DNA from: Branchiostoma lanceolatum
Lineage: Eukaryota; Chordata; Leptocardii; Amphioxiformes; Branchiostomatidae
Direction of reading: 5' to 3'
Length of the DNA stretch: 64,000 bases
NCBI RefSeq assembly: GCF_035083965.1
Contig: NC_089732.1
Coordinates: forward strand, 10,493,424 to 10,557,423
Part shown: positions 13,401-25,400 of the stretch, piece by piece
Layout: each line of letters opens with the position of its first letter
Position numbering within the stretch: the first letter of the stretch is position 1
The notes under the pieces: model-generated
Seen by the model: only the letters and a program-made list of their open reading frames with translations
What the model was told of the DNA's origin: nothing
Databases searched by the model: none
Translations under genes and position numbers: made by a program

Positions 13401-16400
13401 CATTCTTCACAGGTCAGCATACAGTTCTGTCACAGGCTGACAATACTGTATTGTATCTATCCAACAGATTAGATGCCACTCAGTCCATAACAAGCCATTA
13501 ATCACTTATATATGCAAAAGATTCATCTGCCATGGGTTTATATATAAATCCATCTTTAAAGTATACTTTCTGTGTGTCTAATATGTGGCATAGTGAGTCT
13601 AAGTGTGACCTATACACACAAGTAGTATAAAGGGTATTCAAAAGTATACTAGCATCTACTTCAAGAAAGAGCTCTGATATGCTTGCTACTTCTACCCCTG
13701 TACAACAGAATTTTCTGGTCCCTTGTAAACCTTTCCTTTCAACATCGTACCATCTACAGGACTTTGTATCATGTAGACTGAAACTGTCCATATAATATGC
13801 TGCTAAAAACAAGTTAGAAGAATCTGATAAGAACAGGAAACTAAAAGATTAGGATCAAGACGGTGTGCTTTTTTCGAACCTACGAGCAACATTCATTTAA
13901 GTCTGTCTAAGATCCTTTGCCTCCCAAACAATGCAAGTATAGATTACTTGGAACACTTGTAATTCTGGACCAGGTTTGCTCCTTAGTAGAGTTATGTCTG
14001 CGTCAGTTGTAAGTTTAAAAAATGCCTTCCGTGTTTACATATCACCACAGCACATACCTTGGAGAATGTCAACACGTACAGAACATTTCCTTTCAACCGT
14101 GTCTAGATTTTTCTGTTACTAATATCATGTTTACCCTTTTTCATAATTCAAATTTTCCTTTCAAAACATTTTGTACAGATGTTGCCAGTCTACATGACTA
14201 ACAGATCAAAGTAGCAGGTGTTTATACCTAAAAGATCAAATTTTCATTTCTACGGTATGTCTTCGAGTTACAGTCTATCATCCTCAGTACTACTGATATC
14301 TTCTTTTCTACAGTAAAACCTTCCCGTAACATTCGTCAGGTATCTGCAAGTTACTGGAACAGTGACAATTTACAAAGTAAGGATGGACTTAGTAAATGTC
14401 AAACCTATGCACGTACATGTAAAAGAACCCAGCACACGTATCGAGAAGAGTAGGGGTGATCAAGTGTGCTTGGCTGAATACACGAGCCATAGTGAAGCCT
14501 CACTGCATTACTAGGTGACGAAAAACCGTCATGATTCCTCCTCATTTGAGGTCGCCTGATTTTCCTAAAAGTAAATACCTTAAGTTTCATTTCAATTAAT
14601 TTTTTTACCATTAAGTAATGATATGGACGGTGTTTTTTAAATGTTGTACCTTACAACTTTTTAATGCTGATTCCTTTGACATTCATGCTACTGCTGTCAT
14701 GTGATTCATTTCCACATCAGCTCCCTTCCAACCGCAAAACACTTTAGTTAGTCTTGTCCAAACTTAAGCAGTAAATTGTAGCCCACCTGTTTCAGGTATG
14801 TGTTCCTGACTGGGGTGTCTGCTGTGGGAGTTCTCCTGGATTGCACCCGCCGAAGACAGGTTCTCGTGCGACTGACAGGAAAAACAAAAACTGGTTAAAA
14901 TAGAAGAATTTTCAACATCATGCACAACTTTGACTCTTGCAATATTTTCCTTTTTAACCTTCTCCCTGCTGCCTAACTCTGTACCCAACAGAGAATGGGG
15001 TGCCAAACGGCTACTTCAGTATGCTTAAGGATAAAAACATGGTGTCTATTTTATCTGAGGTACAATATCTTCGACATGGTTTCAATGCAGGCGAGGGATA
15101 TTTTTTACACAAGTGGAAGGAAGGCAGGGCTCGAAATAGTGGGTGCATGTGCACCCAGTGCACCCAAAATTGGAGCTGTGCACCTAATTTTTGACTGTGG
15201 GTGCACCAGTGCACCTATATATTTTTGTAGCCTATAAGGTTAAGGTACTATCGTATACTAGTATACAGAATATTCTTGAAATGTAAGTATAAAAAACAGC
15301 ATGATAACTTTTTGCTGTACTTTATCTAATGTATTATTTGTTTTAAATTTTGAAGTTAGCTATAGAATTACAGATTGAAGTTCTTAAAAAAGGCAGCAGC
15401 GTTAAACTTTGTAATTATGTTCTGAAGAACATTCAACTTTATTTTATCTGGTGCACCCAAAATTCTTTCAGTGCACCCAATTTTTTTAGTTGGGTGCACC
15501 AGTGCACCTATTCCCAAAGATGAATTTCGAGCCCTGGAAGGTGAACTAGAAGTTTGGCATTTTTTTCCATCCTTTGTTGCAGATCCTTCTTTGTTGAAAT
15601 CATTGACACATCTTTTGTTAAAGCATTATAACCTGGCCTAAAAGTAGACTGAAAGCATGTACAATCCTAATCTCGAAGCAGATCTATTGGTGGCAAGGCA
15701 GTATCAAAAGGGCCAGAAGCTTTGGATACCACATCATACATGTTCACTGAGTACGTAATTTCTACATGTACCATGAAGGCCGGATACTTAAGCGTAAGCG
15801 GTGCTTAGAAGACATTCATGTTGATGTTTGCTGGGTGACCTGTGTGTACGTGTGCAACAACAGGTGCATGTGATGTCATGCTCATTCCTTTGCGCTAGCT
15901 CCTTTGTGCACATTTAACAAGTCTAACTAATAAACAAGTTTCAAGTTTATCTAAATCTCTAAAATCCTCCTTCCAAAACAGACTTTAACGAGAAATGTAC
16001 ATTTCTTTAAGGGACAGAAGTGAATTTTCTTTACAAAATATACCTAACATCGCAGTGCCCGACAAATACACTGTCAAGATATGCAGGGTAAGTATAAGAA
16101 AGTGTGAGGCATGTTAACAACTATCGATGCACGTGAACACATAGAACACTTACCTTAGTAGCATTCTGGAGACTGTCTTGAAGAAAGAGAAACCTCTTTC
16201 TTGCCATATTATTCATGGCAGAAATAGATAATTTGGAGGGAAGACTTTCGCACCACATCCTTAAGTCAGTTTTAACCTGTTTTGAACTTTTGAGGAAGTT
16301 GGCTGATACTGTAGTGACAACATCAGCTGTTGTTTATCCCTGTCATTGGTGACCCCGTAGAGGGGAGGGTCATCACACATGTCATGGGAAGTAGAGAAGG

Positions 16401-19400
16401 GGATCGAGGACTCACCCTTGTTTTGCTGGACTGTGGGGCGGTGGGTGTGGTGGTCTGCTCCACATCCCCCATCAGGTACTCCGACACACTGGAACACACA
16501 AGTCACATCAACTGTCAAATAGTGGAACACACAAGTCACATCAACTGTCAAACAGTGGTACACAGTAGTCACATCAACTGTCAAACAGTGGTACACAGTA
16601 GTCACATCAAATGTCAAACAGTGGTACACACAAGTCACATCAACTGTCAAGCAGTGGTACACACAAGTCACATCAACTGTCAAGCAGTGGTACACACAAG
16701 TCACATCAACTGTCAAGCAGTGGTACACACAAGTCACATCAACTGTCAAGCAGTGGTACACACAAGTCACATCAACTGTCAAGCAGTGGTACACACAAGT
16801 CACATCAACTGTCAAGCAGTGGTACACACAAGTCACATCAACTGTCAAGCAGTGGTACACACAAGTCACATCAACTGTCAAGCAGTGGTACACACAAGTC
16901 ACATCAACTGTCAAGCAGTGGTACACACAAGTCACATCAACTGTCAAACAGTGGAACACATACATGTAAGAAACATCAACTGTCAAACAATTTAACCCAC
17001 AACTTCAAGGCACATCAACTGTCAAACAGTGGAACACACAAGTCGCATCAACTGTCAAACATTTAACACACAAGATACATTAACCGTCAAACATGTTGTC
17101 AAAAGGTGGAACACACATGTCAAAGTTAAGGACAGAACTTTGCATCTAATTTTGTACAAAATCACATTTCATAGAAAACTTTCCATAGGTTTCACAACTT
17201 CCAAAAAAAGTTCAATAATTATTCTAGAATCAGTCATCTAATTTTTTGCTTTGACTTTCTGCAACTTTCAACAACAAACAGATGCATTTTATCAATTGTT
17301 TTTCAATCAATCATTTGTACTATCTCTGAATGAAATGCTTGAAAATGTTTTCAAATCTGTATGCAAAGAATTCGGGGACCCTACAAAGGCAATGGTACTG
17401 CCCTAAGAAGCAGAAGATACATATCAAATGTGTATGTATCTCTTACCCCCATATGGTATTTAAGATCAGATATCAGAGAACAGAAGCATCCACCTCTATT
17501 CCCAAAGGGTCGCAATGCTCAGATATCAATGATCTTTTTCTATTAATTGTATATACTGGCTAATACCCATGATAAAGATAAACAAATTAAAAATAAACAA
17601 ATTAAAGGGATAAATTTCACATATTTATGTCTTTACCTTTAAAAGTTGGTGTTCAGAAATAGCAACTGCAAAATTGCAATTCTACTGCAATATTGTGCAC
17701 TGTAGTTTCCATGTGTTCTTACCAATTACACATGGCATTTTCAAAATGCTTATGCCAATGAAACAAATTGATAATTTTCTACATCTAAGTAAGAAAATGG
17801 CTTACGAATGCACAAAAGTGTGATTAACCATTCCGTTTTCCTTTCAGGATATTGGTGAGACTGAAAAATAAGATGTTAGGATAGAGCTAGTTGTTTACTT
17901 AGCTTATCCTACCATGGTAAACTGGGTATAATTTGATTATGGCTACTGTGTCAACTATGCCACCCAGGCATTTCTAGTGAACACAGCAAGAATCTAATGG
18001 ATGAATATTTGTAAATCTACAGTACAATACAACTAGCAAGTGGCCACATTGTTAATAAAAGAACATATTTCCCTTGATATTATGTTGTCTTTATTTCCAT
18101 CATTACTTTCAAAGTGATTGAGATATTTTTTATTCATTTTGAAGTTTATTAAATTTTTCAGATTCCTAAAGCCTTCTAAACTCTGACATTATACTGACTG
18201 TGACCAATACAACTTTTGGTATTCAAAATGAGAAGATCTACTTTCTTTAAACTGCATGTACCACTGACTGCCATCACGTATTGCAGTACACTAATGCATT
18301 TTGGATAAGCCCAGAATGTTATAGTCAGGCACGTTCAAGTTTGGCAACAATTTCAGTAGCATGCATTTATTGTTATATGATTTTTAAAAAAAACTAGTGA
18401 TATAACATAAGAACCCTTCAATTGATATTGATTAGAGAAACCTGTTTAAGAGTGGCCACTAAAAGCCCCATGTCTCAAGCTGCGTGACATTTAGTGAAGC
18501 CTACCGTAATCATATTTGGCATTTGACATCCCATTGCTATGCTATCAAAATGGCATCAAGTGTCACCCCCCATACTGATGCGCCTCATAATGTCACCAGA
18601 CCTTGACCTTGCATACTGTCTTTCGTAAACATTTGCGATAAGAAAAATAACTATCAACATTCCTCTGACACGAATTATCCAGAAATCCATACATGGATAT
18701 TAATTATGTAGTACTACTTATTAGGGGTAAAGAATCAATGATTGATTACTTAATTTCTGTGTCATGCATCTTAATCTTATCTGCCTTGCTAATATGGTCA
18801 AAAAAGAGATTGATATAATTAATAAAATCTGTATGATAAACATCAAAGAGAAATTTATATACAGAAAGTACTGTAACTGGTTTATCGTATTGCAACTGTG
18901 ATCTAACAACAAGCAGTATGAAAGAGTGAATCTATAATATACATAATTGAACAAAGGGTGATTAAAGAAACCGGGACTGAAATATTACAAACATAGCTGA
19001 TCTAAGTATAGATGTCTACAAATACACAGATACAGAGGGCTCATACGTTCCTCCCTATAGTGTACATGCATATGAGCATAACAGTTATTTATATTGCACA
19101 AGCTTTCTTGGGTAAAAGTGCCTGTGCAACTATTTACAAAGGGCAGACAGTAAAAGAAACCTGTAGATTTGTAGCTCACAGAAAAAGGAAACAGTATTAT
19201 GTAGCTTAGACATGGACAAGCACACGGTAACACATACCTAAAGAGGTGCCATGAACGAAATGTCATTCCGCCCGAGCGATACATTTAGGGGGAAGTTAGC
19301 GCTAACGCGGGAACAAATCTTCTGTCAATGACTCCGTGCTTTCTGTGCAGGCAACCAAAATATGGCAGCGCAGTGCCCATATTTCAAATACATGGCATGG

Positions 19401-22400
19401 CAGGCTTTATCAAGACTGGGCTCTGTGACGGAGGGCATACAAGGGGTCTCCCAAAACTTGGCATCTTTTTGGTGTTGCAGATTTAAGGTGTCAACATATG
19501 ATGTATGCCTAGGGTTGACATGTCTGAGAGATGGCAGCACATGGCTGTATTTTTAAACTTTTTCATTATGGATAACATCAGGATATTTCTACATATCTTT
19601 TGCATGTGAACTAACATTTGATTTCATCAGCCTTTCAATTATCAATACCAGGATGAAAGATATGGCCAGCTTAGAAGTTCATGAAACTACAGCAGTCTTA
19701 ACCAAAACCACTTAAGTGACATGCAAACAATTCTGAATAACTGTCAGTACATCTTGTACTTTATGTTCTTGTTCCTGAAGTTATTCAAAAGTTTTGCCGT
19801 TTCTTAGAAACTACTCATGACAATAGCGGAGCTAGGGACACCTGGAAACATCGCATTACCCCCTGCAGCAACACAGAAGACCCCTTAGTCCCCCAACATT
19901 CTCCAGATTTTTCTGCAGCTTGGGTTTTGTTACAAAAACAGAGGGAAGCTCAGAGCCTGCCAACTTCGAAAGAGCACGTGTGGATGATACAGCTAGAACT
20001 ATTCTTAATCTGTTGTCCAATTAAAGTAATACAATTACAACTTTGGATGAGTCGCATATGAGTCTACCAGCAAAGATAGATGCTTGGATACAGCTTTAGT
20101 AAACTCTACTTTAGAATAATTTTGGGGAGAAGGAAGAGCTGATAAAATTTCAGATATGAATGGGGAATTGAGAACAATTAATACATGGTGAGATGGTAAT
20201 GCCAACAGAAAGGGGAAGAGATGAAAAATCCCTGACTTACATTTTCTTCAAAAACTTGGTCTTATAATTTAATCTTATCTTTCAAACTTTTCTCTGAAAG
20301 ATTCTTCATTGGAAACAGTCAATTTATTTGTCAACTGTATGACTTTATGAGGATATTGGATCATACTTGCTTAAAAATGCTTACTTGAAATAAAAGTGAA
20401 TGACAGCATACTGGTGTGTTACGCTGAATGGCAGTCATACTGGCTGTACAGATACAGATACTGGACATCATCAAAAGATAAAAAAGTGTCTATTTCTTAC
20501 ATGATTTCTCCAGGTTTTCACTTCCTTTCTAACCTAGCATCTTTATCTGTCCCACAATGTGTAAATGAGTACCCAACAGATTAGTTAACTACACTTGGTC
20601 GAACATGAAGAAGTGAGAGATCAAAAGAGTCACTAAGGCGCGCTTTAGACCTACAATGTATTAAGGTCGTACGATCATCGTCGTAGGCGACGGTTTTCTT
20701 TAGACACACGGTTAGGAAATATCACGGGACCCCCGCGGCGCAGAATTCCATCGATGTGCGCGTGTGACCCAAAGTGACCTCTTGCGCTCAAATTCAAAAT
20801 GGCGTGGGAACCGCTTGTTTTCGTCAAAAGATGAAGCTTTTACTGACTTTGCAACAACTGTTGCCCTGCAGATGAGACGTTGAGAACGGTGCTCAACAAA
20901 GAAAGAGATTGAGGCTGGTACAGAGACGGACGGGATTTAACCCGTGTTCGTGGCCGCCGCCGGGGATGTCCCGGGGATCGAGGAATATGGGCATACTAGA
21001 GAAGTAGCCACTGGTAGCAGGGCGTCGCGCCGGAATAACCGGTTTGGGATGAGAAAAATATGTTTCCATTGCTAACTGCATGCATATTTACAAAGAAAAC
21101 AAAACTTTCCTTCCCGGACAGGAAAAAGCATGCTGTAGGCTTATTAGCATATCACCCACTTCCGTCGCCGGCGACGATTCTTCTTTAGACGAGAAAAACA
21201 CAGCCACAGGCCCCCCCGCTGAACGTCGTGCGACTGGGTCCGAGGTGGTCGCACGACAATTCGAGGATTTCCCGTTTATTGCCGTCGCACGATTGTTTTG
21301 ATCGTCTTTAGACGGCCAAAAAATACCGTCGCCGGCGACGTCGCCCACGACGATGATCGCACGATCGTAAAATGTCGTAGGTCTAAAGAGGCCCTAAAAG
21401 AAAACTGTCAGACCAACCTGCTGCTGAAGGCCAAGGCCAGCTGATCGATGGCGTCGTAGAAGTCGGAAGGCACTTCTCGCTCCTCCTCATAGTTGTAGCC
21501 TGGAGAAACAAACACAGAAAAGTCTTGTCAAGTATTATTCTCAAGACACTGCCACAAGGAAGGCAGTCCTTTGATCATGATGACTGTACATTGTACAGTC
21601 CTCGAAAACTTTAGCCTGGATGCCAGATCCCCAATCTCTGAAATATCCATTGTGTCACTGCGCTCCACACGATTGATTGGGGGTCTGGCATCCACTGGCT
21701 ATGGAAAATTAAAAACCTTTGGTTCTGTGAGTGTGACGATTCATACCAAAGTAAACTTTGAAAGGGACGCCTTAAAAAAGAAGGTTTTCCTCGGATTTGC
21801 TTTCCTTCTAACTATTTCAATCTTTAGAAATGCGTCTGAAGCCTAGATCCACGTCACACACTGACGTTAGGGGAATAACTGAAAACATCCATGGAATGGG
21901 AAAAGAATCAATGACACGAACCAGACCATGTGCTGGTTCCTAGACTCTTTAAAATATCCTCTACATATAAACACTGCAAAAATCCAGACTTTTCAGGTGA
22001 AATTTTGTTCGAATGACAGTGACTTTGAGAGAGATTTCTAACAATTTTTCTATCTTCACCAATATAAAGGTGAAGTACGCCAAAAATAATTACTCAAGCA
22101 ACTGGATAAAATTTTGAAACAGTCAGATGTTTCAGACATCCACTGTCTTTCGTCAGTGACTGATGCCAAGGTGAAGTATTCATGAATCTAATAGTTGAAA
22201 TCATAATGTAAGCTTCTGAACTGTATCTGTCAACACACCAAGGACAATATGCAATCCTGACTGATGTCAGATTCCCCTCAGAGATTTATCATAAGTTAAG
22301 ACATTAATCATTGCATGACATTGTGGACGTATGGAGCATTACATCATTGTCCCTTGAGGAGAATACTGAAGAAAGATCTTATGTTGCAGTAATGTGCAAC

Positions 22401-25400
22401 CAAGGCTGGTTCCAGCTTTAAATTTTTTTCGTCCCACTTAAAGTTTGTGAGCCCATGTTGCTAATTTGCCATTTTGTCAGCTTACAAAAATACATTTACA
22501 TCAATTTGATGTCATGAAATTAACATTTTTTTAACAGACTGGGCTTAATTTTTTCCCATTCCAATGGCCACATTTCCGTCCTGGGACGGAGGGACAGGTC
22601 CTGGAGACAGCCCTGCGTGCAACACAAAATGCATCTTTTTTTTTGGTGTGTTTTCCTGCATTGGTACTAGAAGTTGGATGAAAGATGCAACTATTATAGG
22701 AAAAAATAAACTTCCTACACAGATGGCCAATGAGGTTATTCTATGAGTTATTAAAATTTTTTGAAAGCCTGTCCTGGGCTTTAAACACAGGACAGGACAT
22801 TCATAACAAATTGTTCAGCACAGGAAATACCAACAAATACCTACTAGATATACCTCAGGCCACAAGCTAACCTTGACTTTACCTAATTACCGGAAAATTG
22901 CCAGTTTAGATTATACCTCTTTCCACATGACCCATTAGCTGATTAACTCTTATCAAATCAGCACATTTCAGCCTTGGTATAGACAAATGGCCTTGCCTGT
23001 AACTAACAAAGCCAGAGAAAGCATCTGTAATTTCTCGAGGGCCTGTCATGGCCAGTGTTGAGAGGTTGGTCAAGTACCTGATCAAACACTTGAAGGTTAT
23101 GACAAACGGCATGAAACAGATTTTCTTCCATATATGGCATGTTTTCCTGGGTAATTGGATCTCATTGTGATGACATAATGAATGAAGACGGTTTTCAGGC
23201 TTGAAGTCTGTTATGCATGTACAGTGCAAATGTCTTTCTTTGTAGAGGTGCTTTTCAGGTTCAATTTGGATGACTTTATGTCTCTATAGTGATTGCTAAG
23301 CCAAACAGACACAAGAGAAGCTATTTCAAGAAGGTATGAACACAAGGACTAAAAAGATGTTTTGTCCGCAGTTAGTACAACTGAATGTTCTTGATGTCAT
23401 GGCAACAGTCTTCCCTTGGGATCCCTCTTGCATCTGTCCTTCCGTCCTAGACGGAATTTTGTTGCTCGGGACAAAAATTTCAACAGTTCAGTCTCCTTGG
23501 CAAGCAAATATCAAAACTTTGTGACATTTTCATTCATAAAACATTTACAAAATCAGGAGCTTGAGAGCACCCTAGTCACAAGATACAAGTGATAGATTTT
23601 TCCATCCAAGTTGTTGTAGATTTTTTTCATTATTGACTTGTATAGCATCTGTAGAGGACTCAGATTTTGAACAACATATCCGTTCCTATCAAGTGTACGA
23701 TGAAGATATGAACTTCAAGTGTGACAGAAGTTGTACTTGACCTTGTTTGAGATGTGGGGGAGGGCGAAAAGAATGTCACTGACAACTGACTAAGTCCCCG
23801 GAATTAGATGGCAAATAACAAATGTCCTTGTTGACATGTAGTTTCAGAAAAAGAATGCAAAACAAAGTCTTAGATTTCCATATAGAAAGGGATTAGCTTT
23901 CTGGTCCAACTCAGAAGGACAGGTCCCTGTTGGTAGTCACCTCTGCATACTCTTGTGGGAGTGAATGACCTTAAATTGGCGCATGGGATGTTTAAAACAC
24001 ACCTGTTCTTAATTGTGTCTTGCACAATCTAAGGATACAGAGCTCTTTTGCCTTTGGTTCAATGAAGTTAAAGAGGAAAAAACATTGTTCAACACCTGTT
24101 TTACTCTGGTAATTCAGAGAAACAGACAAATTCACAGTGCAGTTGTAAATTAGTTGAAATTTAGTTGGAACCAAAAAAATAAGAAAGAAAGTTTCATAAC
24201 ATGAAGTAAGTTTAACAGGAAGTTGCTTCTCCATACAGCATAGTGCTATTCCATTGTCAATCTACTTCTGGAACAACTTCTTTTCTAATGTAAAGGCAGG
24301 GGTGGTTTGGAAGAAAATATATAAACACACAAAACTTTAACTGGAGACGGTTTCAATTTCATAACGATATCATTGGATAGAGAAAAGGACTTGAAAAATG
24401 CACATTATTTCAATTGGAACAGACCTACCATATAGAAAGAAATAGGTTGATAATTAGAAGAATTGGTATAATCTAAACAGATGTGAACTGGCCTTGTTTC
24501 AATGTGTACCTTGGAAACCATGGCGACAGTCCTGTCCAAAATACTTACATTTCACATTTTACACAAGTGAAAACCACACACCCGTCTCACCACAGTACTA
24601 ATAGCAGGTGCAAAGGCCAGCAGGTGCTACAATTATGCTAATGAGGTGTGAAGTAGGAGGGCTAACAGCCACAATTACCTGGTGGTCCTTCCTTTAATGA
24701 CAGTAAGCAGCCAGGGAGAAGATGAAAGCAAGATCTCCAAGATTAGTGTAATATATAACTTAACAATGGATATTGCTTTAATTACTGTCAACAAGAGGGG
24801 GACTTCTGAGCATAACATATTTTATGGCCCTGTAAAAGAAAGTGCTGTTGACTGATTGTCATGTGAATGTGTTTTTTTTTTTCGACAGCACTCTTTCAGA
24901 CTTTTTCAGGTGCAGCTTTTGCAAACATTTTTCAACTTGAATCTAAGATTGTTTGTATGGTAAATGTAAAAATTGTTTCTGATAAGAATTTCTCCTTAGC
25001 AGCCCAAAAACTCTTTTCGTCGGTGCCCCTCCCCTTTTAGCAGTAAATGATCCAAAGACTCAGAAAGATAGTAAAGAAAGTGTCATCGACTTAATAGACT
25101 TTCTTATAGTTATACCATTCTTTCTGTTTGCTACAAATTAAAAGGGGTGAAAACCTAGGTTTCAGGGGACACCTGTTAAAAAAAACTTTATTTCTAGTGA
25201 TAGAATTGGTTTAGCAGAAACATATGTACAACATGGCCCCCTCTGTGTGGAGGAATGTTGGAGGTACAGCCAGGTCACAAGTACAGCAACAAAGGTAAAG
25301 CAGGTCGGACTAGGTTGAGACCAAGCATAAAGCTTGACAAGAAACTCTTGAACCCAGGACACATGTAGAGTCTAATTCTATAGCACAGCAACGTCTACTT

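Noticed and set aside
16261..17066. Three long frames (151, 221, 241 codons) with perfect 11-residue repeats
   Set aside because: They come from the 33-bp minisatellite, whose period is divisible by three so frames stay open on both strands; no non-repeat domain.
16489..17105. CRISPR-like array
   Set aside because: Head-to-tail repeat without unique spacers, in an animal genome.
21080..21348. Small gene within transposon copy 1
   Set aside because: The frames recur in copy 2 because the element is repeated; no domain or evidence of selection visible.
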